Source: Pseudarthrobacter sp. MM222 (GTDB lineage: Bacteria; Actinomycetota; Actinomycetes; Actinomycetales; Micrococcaceae). Taken from it: 64,000 nt of DNA. Made by a program: the position numbers and the translations under genes. Each line of letters opens with the position of its first letter. The first letter of the stretch is position 1. The notes below the pieces were generated by a model. The model made no database searches, had not been told where the DNA came from, and saw only the letters and a program-made list of their open reading frames with translations. This document shows, piece after piece, positions 42,448 through 49,786 of this stretch. The stretch covers positions 930,001 to 994,000 of the forward strand of contig NZ_OX352321.1 in NCBI RefSeq assembly GCF_947090775.1, given 5' to 3'.

Positions 42448-43767
42448 CTACTTGGCCAGCTCGGTGAGCTTGGCCTGCATGTCGTTCAGGGCGGTGTCCG
42501 TGTCCTTGGCGCCGGTGATGGCCGCGTAGGCCTCTTCCTGGATCGCCTTGGTGGTGGCGCCGTACTGAACCACCTTGGGGCGCGGCTGGGCGTTGTTCAG
42601 CGAGGTCAGCAGCGTGGGGAAGAACGGGCGCTTGGCGACGACGGCGGGATCCGCGAACAGCGACGCGTACACCGGGGCGCGGGAGCTGAGCGCGAGGCGC
42701 TTCTGGGCCTGCTCCTCGCTGGTGAAGAACTTGACGAACTCCAGCGCGGTGGCCTTGTTCGGGGTGAACGGGGAGATGGCGAGGCTGCGGCCGCCGAGGG
42801 TGGAGACGCCGGGGCCGTCGGTGCCGGGGATGGAGGTGATGTCGAACTTGCCGGCCACCTGGCTGGAGCCGTCCGTGGCGCTCAGGGAGGCGTGCAGGAA
42901 GGGCCAGTTGCGCATGAAGACGAGCTTGCCGTCCTGGAATGCGCGGCGGCCCTGCTCCTCGAGGTAGGTGATGGCGTCGGAGGGGAAGAGCCCTTCCTTG
43001 AAGCCGTCCACCAGCAGGTTCAGGCCCTTCTTGGCTTCGGCGGTGTTGACGGTGGGCTTGCCGTCGGCGTCCACCACGGTGCCGCCCGCGGAGGCCACGG
43101 CCTCGGAGAAGTTGACCGTGAGGGCCTCGTTCTTGTCGAACTGGCCGGTGTAGCAGGACATGCCCACGGCTTCCGGGAGGGCCAGGATGGACTTGCAGGC
43201 GGTCTTCATTTCGTCCCAGGTCTTCGGCGGGGCGGCGATGCCGGCGGCCTTGAGCAGGTCCGAGCGGAAGTAGAACAGGGCACCGTCGGTGTAGTACGGG
43301 GCGCCCACCAGGGAATCCCGGTATGTCGCGGCGTTGACCGTGGCGGGGATCATCTTGTCCGTGGGGACGGCGTCTGCCGGCAGCGGCAGGATCCACTTGT
43401 TGGCGGCGAACTCAGAGGTCCAGACGACATCCAGGTTCAGCACGTTGAAGGTGTCCGACTTGATCTGCGCGTTCTGGATGAGCTGCTGGCGCTGCTGGTC
43501 CGCGGAGTCCGGCAGTTCAATGAACGTGACCTTCTCCTCCGGGTGCGCGGCGTTCCATTCCTCGATGCTCTTGTTCGCGGCGCCGGAGGCATCGCGGTTG
43601 GAGACGTAGTTGATGGGGCCCTTGCCCTCGAAGGACGCGGTGGTGGCCTTCGGGGTGCTCTTGGCTTCCGTGGCGCTTCCGCCGCAGCCGGTGAGGGCGA
43701 CGGCGGCGACGGTCAGGGTTGCGGTAGTGGTGAGAAGAGTCTGCCAGGTGTGGCGGCGCTGCCTCAT
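42448..43767 (-). CDS. Extracellular sugar-binding lipoprotein (family 1)
   Basis: 439 aa. A signal sequence ends in a lipobox (VAAVALTGCGG), so the mature protein is membrane-anchored outside the cell. The body is SBP_bac_1 type (KTWDEMKTACKSI, FMRNWPFLHA, GGRSLAISPFTPNKATALEF). AAGGAG lies 6 bases before the ATG. It delivers an alpha-glucoside, by context, to the MalFG-like permeases. Confidence 0.93.
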   Translation of the reverse strand: MRQRRHTWQTLLTTTATLTVAAVALTGCGGSATEAKSTPKATTASFEGKGPINYVSNRDASGAANKSIEEWNAAHPEEKVTFIELPDSADQQRQQLIQNAQIKSDTFNVLNLDVVWTSEFAANKWILPLPADAVPTDKMIPATVNAATYRDSLVGAPYYTDGALFYFRSDLLKAAGIAAPPKTWDEMKTACKSILALPEAVGMSCYTGQFDKNEALTVNFSEAVASAGGTVVDADGKPTVNTAEAKKGLNLLVDGFKEGLFPSDAITYLEEQGRRAFQDGKLVFMRNWPFLHASLSATDGSSQVAGKFDITSIPGTDGPGVSTLGGRSLAISPFTPNKATALEFVKFFTSEEQAQKRLALSSRAPVYASLFADPAVVAKRPFFPTLLTSLNNAQPRPKVVQYGATTKAIQEEAYAAITGAKDTDTALNDMQAKLTELAK

Positions 43768-43901
43768 GTGTTGCTCCTTGTTATCTGTGTTTTTGAATAC
43801 GGTGGTGCGAGTGGTTTGGTGCATGCGGAACTGCGGCGGCTGGCCGGTTTGTGGCACGGGGGAGTGCCGGCTGTCGCCGTTGGTGGGTGGTTTTGGTGGG
43901 G

Positions 43902-44939
43902 CTAGCTGACTAGGACGTGGTCTCGGGGTTGAGCTGATGTCGCCGGTGCCGCACTGGACATTGCTGGCTTGGGCGTGGCGGTGGAGCCGCGCTCGATCAG
44001 CCGGTGCGGCATGATCTTCGGGCCCAGGTCGCGGGAACGGAGCAGCTTTTTCACGGCCATCCGTCCCATTTCCTCGAGCGGCTGGGCCATGGTGCTCAGC
44101 GGCGGGTTCACGTGCAGTGAGGTGGAGGTGTTGTCGAACCCCAGGACCGAGACGTCCTCCGGCACCCGGAGGCCCCGCCGCTGCAGTTCATTGACGACGG
44201 CGGCGCCCATCTCGTCGCTCATCGCGAAGATCGCGGTGAGGCCGGGTTCCTGCTGCAGCAGATCGTCGACGCCGGCGGCGCCGCTTTCGTAGAAGAAGCT
44301 GCCGGTCGCCGTCACAGGAGTGCAGTTGGCTTCGCTCATGGCGCGGAGGTAACCACGTTTTCGGGGCTGGGCGACGTGGACCGACGCCGGATCACCGGCC
44401 AGCAGGCCGATGCGCCGGTGGCCGAGCCGCAGCAGGTGACGGGTCGCGTCGTAGGCTGCCTGCTCGTCGTCGATGGCCACGCTGGGGGATCCCGACTTGT
44501 CGCTGATGGCGACGGAGATGATGGGGACGTTGGGCCCCAGCAGCTGCCTGGTCTCCGGTGTGATCACCGCGGAGATGAGGATGACGCCGGCGGCCCGGTA
44601 GGTGCGCAGGGTGCGGAGGTAGCCGCCGATGTAGGCGGACTTGGCCCCGGTGCGGCCGAGCATCACGGCGTAGCCGCGTTCCTGGGCTTCCTCCTCCACG
44701 CCCTGCATGACCTGGGAGGCCAGGGCATCGGAGACCATCGGGGCGAGCAGGCCGATCACGGACGTCTGCCGGGTCTTGAGGCCCCGGGCGAGGTAGTCCG
44801 TTTCGTAGCTGAGGCTCTTGACCGCGGTTTCGACGCGTTCTCTTGTTTCGTCGGAATAGCCGACGAGCCCGTTGACAACCCGGGAGACGGTGGCGGGGGA
44901 GACGCCGGCGTGCTTGGCGACATCGCGGATGGTGACCAC
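43902..44939 (-). CDS. LacI-family transcriptional repressor
   Basis: 345 aa. The LacI helix-turn-helix and hinge helix (TIRDVAKHAGVSPATVSRVV, DYLARGLKTRQT) precede a periplasmic-binding-protein-like sensor domain (VIGLLAPMVSDALAS, VLGFDNTSTSLHVNPPLST). It heads the alpha-glucoside operon, with its palindromic operator 32 bases upstream of its start, so autorepression together with the operon is likely. A 147-base piece of this gene is duplicated at 46691-46837. Confidence 0.93.
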   Translation of the reverse strand: MVTIRDVAKHAGVSPATVSRVVNGLVGYSDETRERVETAVKSLSYETDYLARGLKTRQTSVIGLLAPMVSDALASQVMQGVEEEAQERGYAVMLGRTGAKSAYIGGYLRTLRTYRAAGVILISAVITPETRQLLGPNVPIISVAISDKSGSPSVAIDDEQAAYDATRHLLRLGHRRIGLLAGDPASVHVAQPRKRGYLRAMSEANCTPVTATGSFFYESGAAGVDDLLQQEPGLTAIFAMSDEMGAAVVNELQRRGLRVPEDVSVLGFDNTSTSLHVNPPLSTMAQPLEEMGRMAVKKLLRSRDLGPKIMPHRLIERGSTATPKPAMSSAAPATSAQPRDHVLVS

Positions 44940-44970
44940 TGTTCCTCCTCCCTGGTGCTGGCGGGCCGTG

Positions 44971-44991
44971 TTACGTAAACGGTTTACGTAA
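44971..44991. promoter_or_regulatory. LacI-type operator
   Basis: TACGTAAACGGTTTACGTA (44972-44990) is a perfect palindrome around a central G, extended by one matched base on each side. A degenerate second box (GTAATCGGTTTCGTG) overlaps its right end. Typical of LacI/GalR operators and ideally placed to repress the lacI-like gene and the operon behind it. Confidence 0.85.
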
Positions 44992-45065
44992 TCGGTTTCG
45001 TGATCTGCTGCACCAACACTAAGGGCAGGCGTGCCGGAGGCGTGACTGTTTAGGAAACAACGCCC

Positions 45066-46028
45066 TCAGGACGGCGAGGTCGCGGCGCCCGGTCCGTCGA
45101 ACGATGCGCTCGTGCTGCTCTGGGGTGCCACCACGTGGACGGCGTTGCGCTGGACGGTGAAGTCGGTGGGCGTGGTGGTCGCGATCTCGCCGTCGAGGTT
45201 CACCGGCAGCGGTGGCTCGGTGACCAGCCGCACATGCCGGCTGGTCAGGTGGTACACCCGGTCGTGTTCGATGAAGCTTCCGTCCTTGAGCAACCGTGCG
45301 ATGCTCACGTGCTCCCGGAGCGGGCCGGCCAGGATGGCGTAGATGTCAAGGATGTGGTCGTCGATCCCGGCATTAGGGGAGACCGTGTTGCCGCCGCCGT
45401 AGTGCCGGCCGTTGCCGACCGCCACCTGAAGCAGGTCCTGGAGCTCCAGCGGCTCGTGGTCCCCGTCCGGGAACTCGAGGCGGGCCCGGAACGGCTTGTG
45501 CCGGGTATAAGCCAGAAGCGTGGCGATGCTGTACGCCAATGGCCCGATGTACCGCTTCAGGCGGGGGCTGAGCGCTTCGGTAACCGCCACCGAGAGGCCC
45601 ACGGATGCGACGTTGAGGAATGGCTCAGCGTTGGCCCGGCCGAGGTCGATGTCCACCACCTTCCCTTCGGCGATGGTGGCGCAGGCCTCGGCAAGATTGT
45701 TGGGTATCTCCAGCGTGCGGGCGAAGTCGTTGGCGGTGCCCAGCGGAAGAACGCCGAGCACCACGTGGGTGCCGGCAACCCGGCCGGCGGCATAAGACAC
45801 CGTCCCGTCGCCGCCGCCGACAACCACCAGGTCGTGCCCCTCGGCAAGCACCCGGTCAAGCGTCCCGGCCAGCTCGCCCCCGGACAGCCCGGGGTGCACG
45901 GAGGAGATCGGCACGCCTGCCTTTCGCATCATGTCCACCGCAAGTTCGTCTGCCGCCCCTCGGCGTGATCCGGCGTTGATCACAACGGCGGCAGAGCGGG
46001 CGTCTCGGGCTGCCTTCATTTGGGCCAT
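45066..46028 (-). CDS. Diacylglycerol/sphingosine-kinase-like lipid kinase (YegS/DagK family)
   Basis: 320 aa. The catalytic nucleotide motif VVGGGDGTVSYAAG and the PLGTANDFARTL segment are diagnostic for the DAGK_cat family; LLQVAVGNGRHYGGG and PLPVNLDGE belong to the C-terminal domain. It should phosphorylate a lipid such as diacylglycerol at the membrane using ATP. Transcribed alone, tail-to-head with the LacI gene. Confidence 0.92.
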   Translation of the reverse strand: MAQMKAARDARSAAVVINAGSRRGAADELAVDMMRKAGVPISSVHPGLSGGELAGTLDRVLAEGHDLVVVGGGDGTVSYAAGRVAGTHVVLGVLPLGTANDFARTLEIPNNLAEACATIAEGKVVDIDLGRANAEPFLNVASVGLSVAVTEALSPRLKRYIGPLAYSIATLLAYTRHKPFRARLEFPDGDHEPLELQDLLQVAVGNGRHYGGGNTVSPNAGIDDHILDIYAILAGPLREHVSIARLLKDGSFIEHDRVYHLTSRHVRLVTEPPLPVNLDGEIATTTPTDFTVQRNAVHVVAPQSSTSASFDGPGAATSPS

Positions 46029-46296
46029 GTTAGGTGACGGACCTGTGCGTTCCTATGGCGCCGGCGCCATTCGGAGCAGTCCGTAGGTGCCTTGCATAAG
46101 ACGTGAGCCTTCCCACCTTATTATGAGTAGCTCACGATAAGCCGATAAAGTTAGATGCAGGCCGACGTAGCCCTTGAGTACCGCACCGGCGAAGACACCC
46201 GGGCCAGCGGGGCAAGCGACACAACGCGCAACCGCTCTCCTGCTTTAGCGGCACAAGAACCTGTACGTCCCTCATCCCGACACCCACGGAGAACCC
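46029..46296 (+). promoter_or_regulatory. Divergent upstream region of the GSYVT-repeat gene
   Basis: An AT-richer stretch near 46092-46150 contains an inverted repeat, CGTGAGC (46102-46108) and GCTCACG (46130-46136), flanking TATTAT-like sequence. It could be a promoter with operator for the small protein gene or for the lipid kinase on the other strand. ACGGAG before 46297 is the ribosome site. Confidence 0.45.
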
Positions 46297-46584
46297 ATGA
46301 CTTTGCTGACCGAACGCCCCGCAACCTCCTCATCCACCACCGAAGCCACCCTCAAGGCCGCTACCGGGGCCCGTGTCGCTGACACCGCAGTGCGCGGCGG
46401 CAGCTACGTGACCCTCCCCGCCGGCAGCGTCCCCGCCGGCGTCGAGGGCAGCTATGTCACGGTCGCTGGCGCTCGAAACCTGCCACCCGTCACCCGTGGC
46501 AGCTTTGTCACAGTAGACGGCACTCCCGTTGTTGCCGCCGGCGTCATCGAGGGCAGCTACGTAACGCTTCCGACGGCGGCCTAG
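46297..46584 (+). CDS. Small protein with four GS(Y/F)VT repeats
   Basis: 95 aa, no signal peptide or membrane helix. After a Thr/Ala-rich N terminus (residues 1-33) the sequence consists of four repeats starting GSYVT at residues 35, 51, 68 (GSFVT) and 86, with spacing 16-18, each preceded by a charged residue two or so positions before (VRG, VEG, VTRG, VIEG). The pattern looks like a chain of beta hairpins. I do not recognise a characterised family. It has its own ribosome site, upstream region and an exceptionally strong terminator, so it is a real, probably well-expressed gene. Confidence 0.8.
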   Translation: MTLLTERPATSSSTTEATLKAATGARVADTAVRGGSYVTLPAGSVPAGVEGSYVTVAGARNLPPVTRGSFVTVDGTPVVAAGVIEGSYVTLPTAA

Positions 46585-46625
46585 TGTCCAGCGCCCTGCG
46601 GCGATAGCACCAACGCGGGGGGCAT

Positions 46626-46673
46626 AAAAGGAGGCCGACGGCGACACTGGGTGTCGTCGTCGGCCTCCTTTTT
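46626..46673 (+). terminator. Strong intrinsic terminator
   Basis: A 22-bp stem with only one G-T pair (46626-46647 with 46651-46672), a 3-base loop and a run of five T after the stem. It lies 42 bases past the small-protein stop. It is the strongest terminator in the window. Confidence 0.95.
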
Positions 46674-46690
46674 CGCGCCAGCCGGGCAGC

Positions 46691-46837
46691 ACGCTAGGGG
46701 AGCCCGACTTGTCGCTGCTGGCGACGGAGATGATGGGGACGTTCGGTCCGAGCAGTTGCCTCGTCTCCGGCGTGATCACCGCGGAGATGAGGATGACGCC
46801 GGCGGCCCGGTAGGTGCGCAGGGTCCGGAGGTAGCCG
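46691..46837 (-). pseudogene. Duplicated internal fragment of the LacI repressor gene
   Basis: 147 bases about 90% identical to 44481-44630 of the LacI gene, same orientation. It encodes VITPETRQLLGPNVPII followed by SDKSGSPSV, without start or stop of its own. Its right border coincides with a perfect 12-base palindrome GTGAGCGCTCAC (46838-46849). Confidence 0.9.
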
Positions 46838-47273
46838 GTGAGCGCTCACGACCTCTAAAAGGTCGGCAAGTTGCCGGTCTCTGGATTGCTGCCGCGTAGT
46901 AACGCGTGCGCAGCCGATCAGTTTCGTCGTGGGCCACCCGATGTGTCTCGTGAGTATTGGTGATCCCTCTCGTTCTACCTGGACGTTTTCGGGACAATCC
47001 TCCCGGGAAAATCAGTGGGGAACAGAATATTTGCATCAGTGCCCAAGTTAGGGGGTGCGGCGGCGAGGGGCCTGTTATGTCTCGCAGCTGAATCTTTAAA
47101 GACCCGATAGAACAGGTCTTCGGCCCCGGGACGCGGAACCTCGTTGCCGGCGCCGACTCGACGGCACGCCGGACGTCCGCGGCAAGTAATTAGGAGTTGA
47201 ATAGCTATCCTTACCGAGAAGCCTTGGGCATTCAGCCCTGGCGGCCCAACGGGCGGCGACGAATGGAGTTTTC
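46838..47273. other. 436-bp gap without a gene, left border of the accessory island
   Basis: It begins with the palindrome GTGAGCGCTCAC and a small hairpin (GACCT CTAAA AGGTC at 46850-46864). No coding frame resembles a protein family. The AT-richer part near 46980-47035 could hold a promoter. GGAG at 47265-47268 is the ribosome site of the next gene. Confidence 0.5.
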
Positions 47274-49103
47274 TTGGCGAGCGAACCGATCTTGCTGTTC
47301 TTGCACGGCGTTGGTGACGGCGACCAAGATGACAACTGGCGGGTCAGGCTAACGGAGACTCTGGTCCGCGTTGGCTACCCGGAATTGGACAAGAATCGTT
47401 TGATCGCGCCCAAGTACGCACACTCACTAGTCGGCTCGGACGACAAGGATCCGCTGCCAAGCTTGACGATCAAACTGCCTCCCCGCGAGGCCTCCAAGAA
47501 GAACCGCCGAGACTTCGAGCGTCGCATCGGAGCCGTCGAGTTCAGACTGGGACGTCATGATCGGGGCAACGGTCGGCCGGGTGGTGACGCCGTCATCAAT
47601 CTTGCCGTCGGACTGCCTCCCTTCCTACAAGCGCGCAACTACCTGAAAAATCCTCAGATTCGCGCTCAAGTTCTAAATCGAATCCTCAAAATGCTTCCCG
47701 AGTCTGGACGGCTCGTGATCGTCGGCCATAGCCTCGGCTCCGTGATCGCCGCCGACCTCGTGCGCCGGCTGCCACCCGGCCTCGACGTTGCCGGCATGGT
47801 GACTATTGGGAGCCCCCTGGCGAATGGTCAGTTCGACGTTGACAAACTCCGGGAGACGCTGGCGGAGCCGCCGACGAACCTGGCATGGTGGGTAAATTTC
47901 TGGAACGGCCATGACCCTGTGGCAGCCCACCGTGGCGTGTCATCCGTCTTCCCTTGGATGATCGATTTCCGTATTCAGACGAAAATGAGTCCCCGCGTCC
48001 ACGACGCGGTGGAATATCTCACGGACGAGACCGTCGCCGAGGCCATCGGCTTCGCGTTGTTCGGGTCCAGATCGAAGGAGCTCGCGGTCATTGACCAAGG
48101 TCTCGACATTCCCCTGGATTCCTCGGAACGACTCGCTCTTCTGGCGCTAAGGTACGGGTACCTGATCAAGATGAAGCTGGAGGGGGACCTTCGAGATCGC
48201 TACAGTGGCGCGCTCAGACAGGTGCAAGCGACAGCCGTCGACAGTATCAGGTGGCGGAATGACCGCGAGGGCCGAGCGATGCCATCAGAGGTCGGCCGCC
48301 TCGCATTTGACCTCTCCGATCCACACGCCACTGCGCCAGAGCCGCTCCCAAGCAGCCATCTCGCGAAGGACGATGCCGTGGTCCTGTTGACGATCCTTGC
48401 AGCCGAAAACGTCATTCGTCCATTTGAGATCTCCGTCCCGAAGGACGCGCGGCAGGACGCCATGAAGGAGCTCACCGCTGAAATGGGACTGGGAAGCCAG
48501 TACGGTGCCGACGTGTTCGCCGCTGCCAAACGAGCACAGGAGGCATTGAGCGGCGGCCGCGGAGTGAACTGGATCAAGGGGGGCGCACTAGGTGCAGGCG
48601 CGGCGGCCATTGCGGTGGCGACCGGCGGCCTGGCCGGTCTTGCCGGAGCCGCAGTGATCACAAGCGCTCTCGCGGGTTTTGGCCCTGGCGGTATGATAGG
48701 TGGGTTGCTGGCCGCGGGAAACCTCGTCACTGCGCGTGGCGACGGCATCGCAATCGGTCTTGCCAACTCCGGAACCACAGCTGAAACGCTGGAAGCGGTT
48801 GTTGCGCGCCCGCTGGCGGCGGCAATTCTGCGGCAACTGCAACATCTCGAGCAGGATGGGGCCGTCTGGAGAATTTTGGTTGAGACCGAGATCGTCGTGC
48901 GGCGTGAACATGAGCGGCTGGACGAGTTCTCCGATGAATCTGCGCCGGCACTCAAAGAGCTGAAGCGGAAGATCGAAGCCATCGAGCGTGCGCTGAAGTA
49001 TCTGAGAGAGAATGGCCTCGAGCCAGGCGTCCCGCCTAGCCATCCCGACGAGACCGGTCCCGCTCCACGATCCGCCTTCCGGAAAGCGCTCGCCCCTCGG
49101 TGA
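47274..49103 (+). CDS. Alpha/beta-hydrolase (lipase-like) with a C-terminal Gly/Ala-rich membrane segment
   Basis: 609 aa from a TTG preceded by GGAG at 6 bases. Residues 1-300 are an alpha/beta-hydrolase: oxyanion-hole HGVGDGD near residue 11, nucleophile elbow VGHSLGS (Ser153), then GSPLANG and candidate Asp/His in NGHDPVAAHRG and SPRVHDAVEYL. After a helical middle part, residues about 430-482 are Gly/Ala-rich and hydrophobic (GALGAGAAAIAVATGGLAG), like a membrane-inserting hairpin, followed by a charged coiled region. The design, esterase plus membrane-active tail, resembles phospholipase-type effectors; no function is proven. It borders the helicase-nuclease island and points towards it. 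Confidence 0.78.
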   Translation: MASEPILLFLHGVGDGDQDDNWRVRLTETLVRVGYPELDKNRLIAPKYAHSLVGSDDKDPLPSLTIKLPPREASKKNRRDFERRIGAVEFRLGRHDRGNGRPGGDAVINLAVGLPPFLQARNYLKNPQIRAQVLNRILKMLPESGRLVIVGHSLGSVIAADLVRRLPPGLDVAGMVTIGSPLANGQFDVDKLRETLAEPPTNLAWWVNFWNGHDPVAAHRGVSSVFPWMIDFRIQTKMSPRVHDAVEYLTDETVAEAIGFALFGSRSKELAVIDQGLDIPLDSSERLALLALRYGYLIKMKLEGDLRDRYSGALRQVQATAVDSIRWRNDREGRAMPSEVGRLAFDLSDPHATAPEPLPSSHLAKDDAVVLLTILAAENVIRPFEISVPKDARQDAMKELTAEMGLGSQYGADVFAAAKRAQEALSGGRGVNWIKGGALGAGAAAIAVATGGLAGLAGAAVITSALAGFGPGGMIGGLLAAGNLVTARGDGIAIGLANSGTTAETLEAVVARPLAAAILRQLQHLEQDGAVWRILVETEIVVRREHERLDEFSDESAPALKELKRKIEAIERALKYLRENGLEPGVPPSHPDETGPAPRSAFRKALAPR

Positions 49104-49274
49104 GAGTCCCGACTACGGCGCTGACCCTCAGTAATGAAGGGTCAGGCCAAGCAGCCGCCGGCGTAGACCCAAGATTGTCTCTCGTTGGGCTAGGCCACGA
49201 AAGGCCAAGCCCGACGGGTTTGGGTAACTCCTCAGATGCCTCTAACTGTCAGAGTGCCGGCCTAGAGTGCTTCC

Positions 49275-49532
49275 ATGACACCCGATGAGGCGCTTCCCGA
49301 ACCGACGACGAAACGCGTTGTCACGCGGCGCTGCCCGATATGTGGCCACGAGGGGTGGCGGATTGCGTACGGTGAGATTATGCCCTCAGACGGCCAGACA
49401 ATGCCGAAAACCGAGTTCGCAGGCTGCATGATCGTGTCCTCGGAGCGCGTTTACCCCGCCACAGGCAAGATTGAGCGAGGCACGCCCAAATGGGCATGCC
49501 AGAACCCGGAGTGCCGCCACCGTTGGTGGTGA
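49275..49532 (+). CDS. Small zinc-ribbon protein
   Basis: 85 aa. Two cysteine pairs, CPICGHEGW near residue 20 and CQNPECRHRWW at the very end, can bind one zinc ion. Between them lies FAGCMIVSS. Small proteins of this kind bind nucleic acid or act as adaptors. It is the only intact plus-strand gene between the hydrolase and the AddA-like gene, and a broken second copy of its 3' half follows. Confidence 0.7.
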   Translation: MTPDEALPEPTTKRVVTRRCPICGHEGWRIAYGEIMPSDGQTMPKTEFAGCMIVSSERVYPATGKIERGTPKWACQNPECRHRWW

Positions 49533-49650
49533 GTATCAGCTGATGCGGTATATCTTCCCCAGCGCCAGCATCTGGATTAGCGTCTCGACGACGGGCCGCC
49601 CGGTGATGGACTCAATCGCTTCGGCACACGCGGGAGGGTATCCGAAAGCG

Positions 49651-49771
49651 GGATTCGCCGGCTGCGTCATTTATGAGGGAAACTCAGGCTCTACGCCACT
49701 ATTGGCAAAGTTGAAACGGCGTGCCTCGATGGGCGTGCCAGAACCCGGAGTGCCGGCACCGCTGGTGGTAG
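49651..49771 (+). pseudogene. Frameshifted partial copy of the zinc-ribbon gene
   Basis: In one frame FAGCVIYEG is read, in another YATIGKVE, and in the third ACQNPECRHRWW with a TAG at 49769, matching the order FAGCMIV, YPATGKIE, ACQNPECRHRWW of the intact gene just upstream. At least two frameshifts separate the pieces, and the first CPxC pair is lost. Confidence 0.8.
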
Positions 49772-49786
49772 CAATACCCGGCTGAT

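Noticed and set aside
46102..46136. CRISPR-like or transposon end in the inverted repeat CGTGAGC / GCTCACG
   Set aside because: Only a single 7-base inverted repeat without spacers, direct repeats or a transposase; a regulatory site is more likely.
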